From an uncultured Bacteroidota bacterium (GTDB lineage: Bacteria; Bacteroidota; Bacteroidia; Chitinophagales; Chitinophagaceae), in NCBI GenBank assembly GCA_946479055.1, contig CAMLEX010000039.1:1-13601 (forward strand): a stretch of DNA of 13,601 nucleotides, given 5' to 3'. A program made the translations under genes and the position numbers. Within the stretch, counting starts at the first letter, position 1, and every line of letters starts with the position of its first letter. The notes beneath the pieces were generated by a model. The model was not told the origin of the DNA. It searched no databases and saw nothing but the letters and a program-made list of their open reading frames with translations. This document shows positions 6,419 through 13,515 of the stretch, in pieces.

Positions 6419-7405
6419 TCAGCCTAGCTGATGTTTTTTATTTTGAGATATGTTTTCCAGAGTCCAGGTTATCCTTTTTTCAAACTCATGCTGCCGTACC
6501 GGGCAGTTCTGCTTATTGCAAATATGGCATTGAAAAGGTAAACAACCATCTGAATGCACAAATAGTTCAACAGATTCTCCAAACTTTTGTTTCACTGGAT
6601 CTGCTAATTTATCAATTTCAGCATGCGCCTCATTCACATTGAGATACCAGGGAACAGTCTGGTGGCAATCAATATGAAATATGCTACCATATTTTATTAC
6701 CCGTAGATTGTGCAGGTCAACCCAGTTTTCCTGCCTGTTGCTATTCAGTAACTCCACCAATTCTGTTAACAATTTTTCATCGGCCTCATCCATAATACCC
6801 GCAATAGAACGACGAAGGATCCTGTAGCCCGTAAAAATGATAAATAAGGAAATTCCGATAGCCAGAACACTATCTATCCATTTACTGCCCGTAAAATATA
6901 GTAAAACAAGACCGGCAATAATTCCAAACGTAGACCAGGTATCGCTTTGCAGATGCCTGCCACTTGCGGTCAAAGCCAATGAATTGTTTTTCCTGCCAAT
7001 GCGAAGACAAATAGTACCCATGGCATAATTAACAATGGCAGTAGAAGCGATAAGCCAGATACCCAAATCAATTTTTTTTAATTCAACAGGGATTATGAGC
7101 TGTTGTACGGCTTTGTAAATAATGATAGCTGCTGCTACAAGTATCATCGTGCCTTCAATAGCGGCGGATAAAAATTCAGCTTTCCCATGACCATACGGAT
7201 GATCTCTATCCCGGGGTTTGGCAGCAACAAACAAACTATACAAACCAATAAAACCTGCGGCCACATTAACGATGCTTTCCAAGGCATCAGTAAGAATAGA
7301 AACAGAACGGGTGAAATAATAAGCGATAAACTTTGTGATCAACAGCAATACTGAAATAGCTGCTACCCATTTTTGAACCCGTAAATTTTGAGTGGCTGTT
7401 TTCAA
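6419..7405 (-). CDS. Cation diffusion facilitator (CDF) transporter with Cys-rich tail
   Basis: CDF proteins export divalent metals such as Zn, Fe or Mn in exchange for protons across the inner membrane. The 328-aa protein has hydrophobic segments near 14-31, 45-62, 79-105, 113-133, 158-172 and 176-195. The metal-site signatures are SILTDALES (36-44) in the second helix and HLQSD (151-155) in the fifth. Between helices 2 and 3 lies the typical DRDHPYGHGKAEFLS. A cytoplasmic domain (about 205-285) is followed by an unusual cysteine-rich stretch with Cys288, 293, 296 and 301 (C-x4-C-x2-C-x4-C) just before the C-terminus. That stretch may bind metal. The metal cannot be told from sequence, but iron or zinc fits the neighbouring Rrf2 and Fe-S enzyme genes. 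The 101-nt upstream gap shows no convincing promoter. Confidence 0.9.
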   Translation of the reverse strand: MKTATQNLRVQKWVAAISVLLLITKFIAYYFTRSVSILTDALESIVNVAAGFIGLYSLFVAAKPRDRDHPYGHGKAEFLSAAIEGTMILVAAAIIIYKAVQQLIIPVELKKIDLGIWLIASTAIVNYAMGTICLRIGRKNNSLALTASGRHLQSDTWSTFGIIAGLVLLYFTGSKWIDSVLAIGISLFIIFTGYRILRRSIAGIMDEADEKLLTELVELLNSNRQENWVDLHNLRVIKYGSIFHIDCHQTVPWYLNVNEAHAEIDKLADPVKQKFGESVELFVHSDGCLPFQCHICNKQNCPVRQHEFEKRITWTLENISQNKKHQLG

Positions 7406-7506
7406 GTGAGCAAATTAGTCAAAACTTTCTTTAACATGCTTCAACCATTGATGAGGGCCAAAGTTTTAAAAAAGAGTGACATGAAAATTCAAAAATCGAC
7501 AAATAA

Positions 7507-8973
7507 TTACTCTTTAACGGGTTGATATTTTTTGGTAATTCGCTGCATGAAAAGACGAAAAACTTTTGCATTCCGGTAATACCACTCTTTATTGAACAAC
7601 TGCGAATCCCTCATGGCTTTATAAGTAAGGAAAATACCAATAGGAACAAGTATGAATGCAGCCAGCCACATACCTGCAAAAGGAGTCAGTTTGTCCTGCT
7701 TTGCAAATTTTTCGCCAACCGTTGTAGTAAAATAAAAGATCATAAAGAAACTTATGGCTGCTATAAGGGGTGTACCTAATCCGCCTTTACGGATAATAGA
7801 ACCCAATGGAGCGCCAATCAAAAACAATATTAAACAGGCCATGGAAAGAACGATCTTCCGGTGCCATTCGATCCTATGCCGTCGCAGGATATTTTCCTTA
7901 TCCTTCATGATCGTTTCCCGATTGGTAATACTCGAATTCAATGAGCTTGCCTGGCCTATAGCACCCTGGTGTACGGCATAGTAAGCAGAGTCAGGAATCA
8001 GGTCATCAAATTTTTTTGCCGCCTTAAACAGGCTATCGGCTACTGGTTTTTTCCTGGTTGTACTATCAATATATTTGGCAAATTTCAAAGTAGAATTTAC
8101 TATCGCTTCATCTAACTGCTTCTGTATCTTTTTATTTTCTTTTTCAAGTGAATCAATGGCTATGTTCAATTGCCGCATACTATAAACCTTTTCATTGTTT
8201 CTATTCACACTATCATCGGTTTGAACAAACTGGAAAGAGCTAAGGTCAAATTGCTTTTTAAATTCTTTAAAATTTAATCGGATATAATCTGTTTGAGCGG
8301 TATTTAAATTATTATCACCTCTTTCTTCATATCGCCAGCCATCTTTGAGGTTAAATTCAAGATAGCGCTTATCATCCGTTACTCTCATAACGCCGCTTTT
8401 CGCTATAATAAAATTATCCTGCACCGGGTTACCTTGCTCATAGACGATCACATCCCGTATGACGCTGTCGTTAGCTTCCTTTTTCCCGATTTTTATTGCA
8501 AACCCATTTATGCGATCATAAAACACGCCTTCTTTCAAATCAAAAGCAGGCTTGGCATACACGATATCAGTCAGCAATGTTCTGGACTTCAAAAAAGCTA
8601 CCGGGATAATATAATTAGAAAATAAAAATGCGATACCACTTACCAAAATTGAAATGATAAATAAGGGACGCATAAAACGTAACAAAGAAATACCCGCTGA
8701 TTTGATGGCTACCAATTCAAAACTTTCACCAAGGCTACCAAAAGTCATCAGGGATGAAAGCAGAATAGCCAACGGCAAAGCAAGCGGTATCAATACGGCG
8801 CTTTGATACCAGATAAATTTCAGGACAATATCTATTCCTAATCCCTTGCCTACAAAATCATCAATATACAACCAGAAGAATTGCATGACCAGCACCAGCA
8901 GCGTAATAAAAAACGTAGCGATAAAGGGACCTACAAAGGCTTTGACAATAAGTTTATCTAACTTTTTGAACAC
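7507..8973 (-). CDS. LptF/LptG-family permease (YjgP/YjgQ)
   Basis: This is the inner-membrane component of the ABC-type machine that extracts lipopolysaccharide and passes it to the periplasmic bridge. At 488 aa it is longer than E. coli LptF or LptG (about 360). The layout is three N-terminal membrane segments (about 14-37, 54-78, 101-123), a large periplasmic domain, and three C-terminal segments (about 373-391, 401-418, 432-451). The extra length is a charged, partly coiled-coil insert around 255-365 in the periplasmic part, which is usual in Bacteroidota. The start is GTG (8973-8971), directly preceded by an in-frame TAA, so no longer start is possible. LptF and LptG cannot be told apart with confidence. 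The divergent neighbour starts only 13 nt away. Confidence 0.9.
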   Translation of the reverse strand: MFKKLDKLIVKAFVGPFIATFFITLLVLVMQFFWLYIDDFVGKGLGIDIVLKFIWYQSAVLIPLALPLAILLSSLMTFGSLGESFELVAIKSAGISLLRFMRPLFIISILVSGIAFLFSNYIIPVAFLKSRTLLTDIVYAKPAFDLKEGVFYDRINGFAIKIGKKEANDSVIRDVIVYEQGNPVQDNFIIAKSGVMRVTDDKRYLEFNLKDGWRYEERGDNNLNTAQTDYIRLNFKEFKKQFDLSSFQFVQTDDSVNRNNEKVYSMRQLNIAIDSLEKENKKIQKQLDEAIVNSTLKFAKYIDSTTRKKPVADSLFKAAKKFDDLIPDSAYYAVHQGAIGQASSLNSSITNRETIMKDKENILRRHRIEWHRKIVLSMACLILFLIGAPLGSIIRKGGLGTPLIAAISFFMIFYFTTTVGEKFAKQDKLTPFAGMWLAAFILVPIGIFLTYKAMRDSQLFNKEWYYRNAKVFRLFMQRITKKYQPVKE

Positions 8974-8986
8974 TTATCTTTAAGTT

Positions 8987-9598
8987 ATGGATTCAACAAA
9001 AATAAGGCTTTCGCCAGAGGAGGCGGCATTGGTTACCAGGGCAGACTGGATTTTAACAAAGAACAACATATTACAAAAGATAAAACAATTACTGGCTACA
9101 ATACAAACAGAACAACAGCATATAATAGAATCATACTCGCCCTTTTTTTCTGAAGAAATACTAAACACATCTCCCAAAATATCAAAAGGAGAAAACTACA
9201 AAGGCCTCCCCTGGCTTGTACTGGACTATCCAAGATATTTTAATAAAGAAAACGCTTTTGCTATCCGTACGTTCTTCTGGTGGGGAAATTTTTTCAGCTG
9301 CACCCTGCACTTATCCGGGAATTATAAAAAAAAATACCAGGAAAAGATTATTCGTTCTTTTGACTCGTTGAAAACAAAAGATTTTTCAATCTGTATCAAT
9401 GATGATCAATGGGAGCATCATTTTGAAACGACGAATTACCTGCCTCTTCAATATGTTACTGCCTTCGGCTTCGAAGAAACGATCAGTAAAAGACCTTTTA
9501 TTAAGCTGTCAAAAAAAATTCCTTTGGAAGAATGGAATGAAGCTGAAAATAAATTGTTAGAAATTTTCAGTCAACTAATCAATCCAATAGCAAATTAG
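8987..9598 (+). CDS. Conserved-looking hypothetical protein, 203 aa
   Basis: I do not recognise a family. The frame opens with ATG at 8987 and ends with TAG at 9596-9598. The protein has no signal peptide or membrane segment and is probably cytosolic. A helical N-terminal part (about 1-60) is followed by an aromatic-rich middle with GLPWLVLDYPRYF near 73-85 and RTFFWWGNFFS near 94-104, then alternating strand-like segments and a C-terminal helix with LPLQY and PFIKLSKKIPLEEW before it. Base usage resembles its neighbours, and it fills the space exactly between two minus-strand genes, which supports a real gene. The start lies 13 nt from the lptF/G start, so its promoter must lie within that gene's 5' end or the transcript has almost no leader. 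Confidence 0.8.
   Translation: MDSTKIRLSPEEAALVTRADWILTKNNILQKIKQLLATIQTEQQHIIESYSPFFSEEILNTSPKISKGENYKGLPWLVLDYPRYFNKENAFAIRTFFWWGNFFSCTLHLSGNYKKKYQEKIIRSFDSLKTKDFSICINDDQWEHHFETTNYLPLQYVTAFGFEETISKRPFIKLSKKIPLEEWNEAENKLLEIFSQLINPIAN
8997..9004 (-). promoter_or_regulatory. -7-like box for the LptF/G-family gene
   Basis: On the minus strand TATTTTTG (9004 to 8997) fits TAnnTTTG and lies 23 nt before the GTG start. No clear TTTG or TTG was found about 20 nt upstream. The site would lie inside the first codons of the divergent hypothetical gene. Confidence 0.3.
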
Positions 9599-9972
9599 TT
9601 TCCCAACCGGTGAAAAAGATCCTTTACCTGGTGACCCCATAAAAGGCTTTGGTCTTTGATATCTTTTTTTTCTGCAAAATCTTTTACCACCAAAATAGTT
9701 TGATTAGTGATATCTGATTTTTCAATACTGAATTCAAAGTATTCAGTTTTGGGTGCATCTAACCAACGGAAACGAATATGTTTATCGCCTTCGCTTTCCA
9801 ATACTTCAGCTTTTTCAAAAGATCCGTTCCAACCAAAATAAAAGATATTATCCCTTTCGTCTACTTTATCTGCGAACCACTCTCCTAATCCTGCAGGCGT
9901 GGAAAGAAATTCATACAGGATAGATGGTGAACATCTGACCGGGAATTCTAATGTATATAATTGCTTGCTCAT
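9595..9972 (-). CDS. START-like / SRPBCC-fold protein
   Basis: The 125-aa protein has the order typical of Bacteroidota START-like proteins. An N-terminal strand (KQLYTLEFPVRCSP) leads into a helix SILYEFLSTPAGLGEWFAD (about 17-35). Strands ending in the F.W.G..E.A.V pattern (47-58), HIRFRW near 65-70 and YFEFSIE (77-83) follow, and the end is a C-terminal helix (LLWGHQVKDLFHRL). This fold makes a hydrophobic cavity; the ligand is unknown. TAA (9597-9595) overlaps the stop codon of the convergent hypothetical gene, leaving no room for a terminator. It is transcribed away from rpoD, with a 307-nt divergent gap. Confidence 0.85.
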   Translation of the reverse strand: MSKQLYTLEFPVRCSPSILYEFLSTPAGLGEWFADKVDERDNIFYFGWNGSFEKAEVLESEGDKHIRFRWLDAPKTEYFEFSIEKSDITNQTILVVKDFAEKKDIKDQSLLWGHQVKDLFHRLGN

Positions 9973-10279
9973 TTTTTGTTATTAATATGTATCTGTACCT
10001 GCAATAATAAATAATAAATCGTCGTATCAAACTAATTTCTTTTTAATTTTTTTCCCCTTGCCGGAAGGATCAAAATTTTATATGCAAAATAAATTCAATA
10101 AAAAAGCGTTAGAGGATAGATAATCTTTTTTTTGACCGTTTCAAGCAATTGCTTAAATTGCTCTGACAACCAAGACTTTCTAAAGTGGGAAGGACCAGTG
10201 AGTGGGTATATTTAGAGGGTTAATGTGACCGAAACTTAAAATCTATAACCTGTAAAATAACCCACTAAAACCAATTCCT
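9973..10279. other. Divergent intergenic region between the START-like gene and rpoD
   Basis: No gene was found in these 307 nt. The left part is very AT-rich. A perfect 12-bp palindrome AAGCAATTGCTT lies at 10143-10154, with ATTGCT repeated at 10148-10153 and 10157-10162. TATATTTA at 10207-10214 is a partial -7 match on the plus strand but has no good -33 partner. Near rpoD, AGTGGGT (10201-10207) can pair with ACCCACT (10260-10266), and GGGTTA (10217-10222) with TAACCC (10258-10263). The two pairings exclude each other because the right-hand arms overlap. Confidence 0.5.
10002..10031 (-). promoter_or_regulatory. Weak promoter candidate for the START-like gene
   Basis: On the minus strand TATTATTG (10009 to 10002) matches 7 of 8 positions of TAnnTTTG, and TTTG (10031 to 10028) lies 18 nt upstream. 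The spacing is slightly short, and such AT-rich sequence gives chance matches. Confidence 0.3.
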
Positions 10280-11155
10280 ATGAGTATGAGACAGTTGAAG
10301 ATCACGAAGTCTATTACTAATCGTGAATCTCAAAGCCTGGAGAAATACCTTCAGGAGATCGGCAAGGTCGAATTAATATCCTCAGAAGAAGAAGTACGAC
10401 TTGCTGTCCTTATCAGGCAGGGTTGCCAGAAATCTCTGGACCGACTTACCAAAGCCAATCTTCGTTTTGTTGTGTCAGTTGCAAAGCAGTATCAGAACCA
10501 GGGCCTGTCCCTTCCCGATCTGATCAATGAAGGCAACCTGGGACTGATCAAAGCAGCACAACGTTTCGACGAAACCCGGGGATTTAAGTTCATCTCTTAC
10601 GCTGTTTGGTGGATCCGCCAGAGCATTCTGCAGGCATTGGCCGAACAATCCCGTATCGTTCGTTTACCCCTCAACAAAGTAGGACTGACAAACCGGATTC
10701 AAAAAGCTTTTTCCCAACTGGAACAGCAGTTTGAGAGAGAACCATCAGCAGAAGAACTTGCCGAACTGCTGGAGATGGATCTGGATGAAGTAACCGCCTC
10801 GCTGAGCATTTCCTCCCGCCATGTAAGTATGGATACACCTATATCAGAAGGCGAAGATGGAACTTTGCTGGATCTATTGGAAAATCCCAATGCTGAAAAA
10901 ACAGACGGCGATCTCGATCATACTCAATCGCTGAAAACGGAAATCGATCGGTCGCTCCGAACGCTGACCGAAAGACAGAAAGAAGTGATTTGTTATTTCT
11001 TTGGAATCGGAGTAGACCACCCGATGAGCCTGGAAGACATTGGTGAAAGATTTAACCTTACCCGCGAAAGGGTCCGACAGATCAAGGACAAGGCGATCAC
11101 CAAGCTGAGAGCCACCAACAGAGTTAATTTATTAAGAACATATTTAGGCGCATGA
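10280..11155 (+). CDS. rpoD: Primary sigma factor of RNA polymerase (sigma-70/RpoD, Bacteroidota type)
   Basis: This is the housekeeping sigma factor that directs RNA polymerase to most promoters. At 291 aa it lacks the acidic region 1.1 and the non-conserved insert of E. coli RpoD, as is normal in Bacteroidota. Region 1.2 spans about 18-48 ([11 protein letters not shown]). Region 2 spans about 55-122, with [35 protein letters not shown] and [13 protein letters not shown]. Region 3 spans about 130-200. Region 4 spans about 228-280, with the helix-turn-helix [19 protein letters not shown]. The starting [16 protein letters not shown] leaves a choice between ATG 10280 and ATG 10286; the first is kept. 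A strong terminator follows 36 nt after the stop. Confidence 0.96.
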   Translation: MSMRQLKITKSITNRESQSLEKYLQEIGKVELISSEEEVRLAVLIRQGCQKSLDRLTKANLRFVVSVAKQYQNQGLSLPDLINEGNLGLIKAAQRFDETRGFKFISYAVWWIRQSILQALAEQSRIVRLPLNKVGLTNRIQKAFSQLEQQFEREPSAEELAELLEMDLDEVTASLSISSRHVSMDTPISEGEDGTLLDLLENPNAEKTDGDLDHTQSLKTEIDRSLRTLTERQKEVICYFFGIGVDHPMSLEDIGERFNLTRERVRQIKDKAITKLRATNRVNLLRTYLGA

Positions 11156-11191
11156 TTTAATTTTTACACTACCTATCTTTACATTTCTTTT

Positions 11192-11225
11192 AAAAGTGAG
11201 CATTTGATGTTCACTTTTTATTTTT
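11192..11225 (+). terminator. Intrinsic terminator after rpoD
   Basis: AAAAGTGAGCAT (11192-11203) pairs with ATGTTCACTTTT (11207-11218) around a 3-nt TTG loop. The stem has 12 pairs, one of them G-U, and is followed by TTATTTTT. The position just after rpoD and before ffh fits transcription termination. Confidence 0.8.
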
Positions 11226-11226
11226 G
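11219..11226 (+). promoter_or_regulatory. -7-like box of an ffh promoter, overlapping the rpoD terminator tail
   Basis: TATTTTTG matches TAnnTTTG fully and lies 24 nt before the ffh ATG, so a start around 11233 would give a short leader. No TTTG or TTG is found at the expected -33 position; the sequence there is the terminator stem. The match also arises easily in a T-tract. Confidence 0.4.
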
Positions 11227-11250
11227 TGATTAAAGAAACCATTGTGATAT

Positions 11251-12576
11251 ATGTTTGACAATCTCCAGGATAAATTAGAAACCGCCTTTAAGAATCTGAA
11301 AGGCCAGGCCAGGATAACTGAGCTGAATATTGCCACGACTGTTAAAGAGATCCGCCGTGCGTTGGTAGATGCAGATGTCAACTATAAAATAGCCAAAGAG
11401 TTTACCGATAAAATAAAAGATAAAGCCGTTGGTGAAAAGGTGATCAATGCCATCAGTCCCGGGCAATTGATGACCAAAATTGTAAAGGATGAACTGACCG
11501 AACTAATGGGCGGCCAGGAAGCCATTTTTAATGCAAAAGGCAATCCTGCCGTTATTCTTATCGCCGGCTTACAAGGTAGCGGTAAAACGACCTTCAGTGG
11601 CAAGCTGGCTAATTTTCTTAAGACAAAAAAAGGATTATCTCCTTTATTGGTGGCAGCAGATATTTATCGTCCGGCTGCCATGGAACAATTACGGGTTTTG
11701 GGCGAACAAATTGGCGTAGATGTACATATTGAACTGGAAAATAAAGATGCTGTTTCCATAGCTCAGAATGCCGTAAAAGAAGCCAGGAGTAAAAATAAAA
11801 ATGTTGTCATCATCGATACTGCCGGCCGCCTGGCCATTGATGAAGTGATGATGACTGAAGTGGCCAATATCCGGAGTGCTGTTAAGCCCCAGGAAATCTT
11901 ATTCGTGGTGGATAGTATGACGGGCCAGGATGCGGTGAATACGGCGAAGGCCTTTAATGATCGGCTTGACTTTACCGGCGTTGTACTCACCAAACTGGAT
12001 GGTGATACAAGAGGTGGTGCTGCTATTTCTATTAAATACACAGTTAATAAGCCCATCAAATTTACCAGTGCCGGGGAGAAGATGGAAACCCTTGATGTGT
12101 TTTATCCGGAAAGGATGGCGCAACGTATCCTGGGGATGGGCGATATTACCAGCCTGGTAGAAAAAGCCCAGGAACAGTTTGATGAGGTAGAAGCTAAAAA
12201 ATTAGAAGCCAAGATCCGCAAAAACAAGTTTGACTTTGCCGATTTTAAAATGCAATTGGAGCAGATCAAAAAAATGGGCAATATGAAGGATCTGCTGGGT
12301 ATGGTACCTGGTATTGGTAACAAAATAAAAGATATTGACCTTGATAATGACTCTTTCAAAGGCATTGAGGCAATGATTAACTCGATGACCCCTGCTGAAA
12401 GAAGCAATCCCGACCTGATAGATGGCAATCGCCGGAAACGTATCGCTAAGGGAGCCGGCAAAGATATCAGCGAAGTAAATGCCTTTATGAAGCAGTTTGA
12501 ACAAATGCGGGATATGATGAAAGGCATGAATAAGATGAATATGTTTGGAAAGATGATGCCAGGGATGAGGAGATAA
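11251..12576 (+). CDS. ffh: Signal recognition particle protein Ffh (SRP54)
   Basis: Ffh binds SRP RNA and the signal sequences of nascent membrane proteins, and docks with FtsY in a GTP-dependent way. The 441-aa length is normal. The N domain spans about 1-90. The G domain has GLQGSGKTT (106-114), DIYRPAA (137-143), DTAGR (189-193) and TKLDGDTRGG (247-256). The Met-rich M domain begins about 325, with GMVPGIG near 354-360, the SMTPAER and RRKRIAKG.G RNA-binding region, and a Met-rich tail (MRDMMKGMNKMNMFGKMMPG). ATG 11251 gives MFDNLQDKL, a usual N-terminus. The gene follows rpoD after a terminator, and the downstream gap holds repeats rather than a clear terminator. Confidence 0.97.
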   Translation: MFDNLQDKLETAFKNLKGQARITELNIATTVKEIRRALVDADVNYKIAKEFTDKIKDKAVGEKVINAISPGQLMTKIVKDELTELMGGQEAIFNAKGNPAVILIAGLQGSGKTTFSGKLANFLKTKKGLSPLLVAADIYRPAAMEQLRVLGEQIGVDVHIELENKDAVSIAQNAVKEARSKNKNVVIIDTAGRLAIDEVMMTEVANIRSAVKPQEILFVVDSMTGQDAVNTAKAFNDRLDFTGVVLTKLDGDTRGGAAISIKYTVNKPIKFTSAGEKMETLDVFYPERMAQRILGMGDITSLVEKAQEQFDEVEAKKLEAKIRKNKFDFADFKMQLEQIKKMGNMKDLLGMVPGIGNKIKDIDLDNDSFKGIEAMINSMTPAERSNPDLIDGNRRKRIAKGAGKDISEVNAFMKQFEQMRDMMKGMNKMNMFGKMMPGMRR

Positions 12577-12578
12577 AA

Positions 12579-12604
12579 CAGTCCATAGTCGATAGCCCAC
12601 GGTC
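12579..12604 (-). repeat. Inverted piece related to the ffh-rpsP repeats
   Basis: CAGTCCATAGTC (12579-12590) is, in reverse complement, an 11-of-12 match to GACCATGGACTG in both downstream repeat copies (12690-12701 and 12817-12828). CACGGTC ends the segment and resembles the reverse complement of GACCGTTG in copy B. It begins 3 nt after the ffh stop and could fold back on either copy in the transcript. Confidence 0.45.
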
Positions 12605-12619
12605 GTTAGCCAGTGAACT

Positions 12620-12635
12620 ATAGCTAAAAAGCTAT
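12620..12635 (+). repeat. Small hairpin downstream of ffh
   Basis: ATAGCT (12620-12625) and AGCTAT (12630-12635) form a 6-bp stem with an AAAA loop, 43 nt after the ffh stop. The following sequence is AT-rich without a T-run, so a terminator function is doubtful. Confidence 0.3.
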
Positions 12636-12652
12636 GATTTACTATTTATTAA

Positions 12653-12719
12653 AATATTTATAGTTTAGTCCGTGACCTATGTGACTGTTGACCATGGACT
12701 GTAGACTTTCCCTTTTGGC
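12653..12719 (+). repeat. Intergenic direct repeat, copy A
   Basis: This is the first of two copies of a ~65-bp sequence between ffh and rpsP. Shared parts are AATATTTA, AGTTTAGTCCGT, GTTGACCATGGACTGT, GACTTTCCC and TTTGGC. The core carries the CCATGG palindrome flanked by GTTGA and ACTGT. The whole 355-nt gap (12577-12931) otherwise contains no supported gene. Confidence 0.7.
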
Positions 12720-12781
12720 CGATAGCTCTGAACTTCAGCAGATAGCGCGTTTAAAAATCCAATTATTTACCGCCCATAAAG

Positions 12782-12845
12782 AATATTTAAGTTTAGTCCG
12801 TAGTCTATGGACCGTTGACCATGGACTGTGGACTTTCCCTTTGGC
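12782..12845 (+). repeat. Intergenic direct repeat, copy B
   Basis: This is the second copy, starting 129 nt after the start of copy A and differing by single-base indels and a few substitutions. Its last bases (TTTG at 12840-12843) supply the -33 element of the rpsP promoter candidate, so the repeat and the promoter overlap. Confidence 0.7.
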
Positions 12846-12871
12846 ATTTTCCCCTTCCCTTCCTATCTTCG
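12840..12871 (+). promoter_or_regulatory. Promoter candidate for rpsP
   Basis: TTTG (12840-12843), exactly 20 nt, then TATCTTCG (12864-12871), a 7-of-8 match to TAnnTTTG. Transcription would start near 12878, giving a leader of about 55 nt. Confidence 0.5.
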
Positions 12872-12874
12872 CCA

Positions 12875-12890
12875 TCCGGTTTCAACCGGA
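12875..12890 (+). repeat. Hairpin at the predicted 5' end of the rpsP transcript
   Basis: TCCGGT (12875-12880) and ACCGGA (12885-12890) pair perfectly around TTCA. It sits at or just after the predicted transcription start, 41 nt before the rpsP ATG. It could be a 5'-end stabilising hairpin or part of an autoregulatory leader; nothing here decides which. Confidence 0.4.
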
Positions 12891-12931
12891 CTTAACAATT
12901 ATTGTTTAACGCCTTTAAATTTCTATTTAAA

Positions 12932-13378
12932 ATGGCAGCCAAGATCAGACTTCAACGTCACGGGTCTAAAAAAAGACCCTTCTACTTCATCGTCATTGCT
13001 GACTCACGTAGTCCCCGCGATGGCAAATTCATCCAGAAATTAGGTACTTACAATCCACTGACCGTTCCGGCTACTATTCAGCTTGATCGTCAGAAAGCAT
13101 TGGAGTGGTTGAACAAAGGTGCTACACCAACAGACACCGTTCGCCGCATCCTTAGCTTCAAAGGTGTATTGTATCTGAAACACTTGCTCCGTGGTGTGGG
13201 GCTTGGACTGTTTGATGACGCTACTGCGATGGAAAAATTTACGAAGTGGAGTTCAGAGCATGATGCACAAGTAAAAAAACGCCAGGAAGATGCTGCCCGC
13301 AGCAGAAGAGCCCGCCGTCCAATGCCAGGTCGCAGACCTGAAAGAAGGACAGAAGGCCAAAGCGGCAGTGAAGGATAA
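12932..13378 (+). CDS. rpsP: 30S ribosomal protein S16
   Basis: S16 is a small-subunit protein needed for 16S rRNA folding and 30S assembly. The chosen ATG (12932-12934) gives 148 aa starting [24 protein letters not shown]. The frame stays open upstream to a TTG at 12902, but that extension has no family support. The core covers about 1-85, with [20 protein letters not shown] and the [12 protein letters not shown] segment near 61-72. A basic, Arg- and Pro-rich C-terminal tail (about 108-148) makes it much longer than E. coli S16 (82 aa); such tails are usual in Bacteroidota. A strong terminator follows 41 nt after the stop and no rimM or trmD follows in the remaining 223 nt, unlike the E. coli operon. 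Confidence 0.97.
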   Translation: MAAKIRLQRHGSKKRPFYFIVIADSRSPRDGKFIQKLGTYNPLTVPATIQLDRQKALEWLNKGATPTDTVRRILSFKGVLYLKHLLRGVGLGLFDDATAMEKFTKWSSEHDAQVKKRQEDAARSRRARRPMPGRRPERRTEGQSGSEG

Positions 13379-13419
13379 ATATTCCGCCGTTGGTGGATAA
13401 TCCGTCCTGAAAGTTCATG

Positions 13420-13453
13420 AAGGCGACATTATTTATTAGTGTCGCCTTTTTTT
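13420..13453 (+). terminator. Intrinsic terminator after rpsP
   Basis: AAGGCGACATTA (13420-13431) pairs with TAGTGTCGCCTT (13437-13448) around a TTTAT loop. The stem has 12 pairs, one of them G-U, and runs into seven T (13447-13453). This is a textbook intrinsic terminator on the plus strand. Confidence 0.9.
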
Positions 13454-13515
13454 ATTGCGGATTTTAGGATTTTATTTGATTTCGCTGTTTCTCGTGACAA
13501 AAAGATTATTTCTGT

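Noticed and set aside
6418..6440. Hairpin ATCAGC-CTA-GCTGAT followed by a T-run on the plus strand
   Set aside because: It looks like a plus-strand terminator, but no plus-strand gene precedes it; it covers the CDF stop codon on the minus strand and is probably incidental.
6151..6642. 163-aa plus-strand frame
   Set aside because: It lies antisense across the OsmC-like and CDF genes and has no family-like composition.
12102..12527. 141-aa minus-strand frame
   Set aside because: It is the antisense shadow of the ffh M domain.
12902..12931. Upstream TTG start for rpsP
   Set aside because: S16 proteins begin at the MA.KIRL position, which matches the ATG at 12932.
12688..13043. Two short plus-strand frames in the ffh-rpsP gap
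   Set aside because: They run through the direct repeats and, for the second, into rpsP out of frame; composition follows the repeats, not protein coding.
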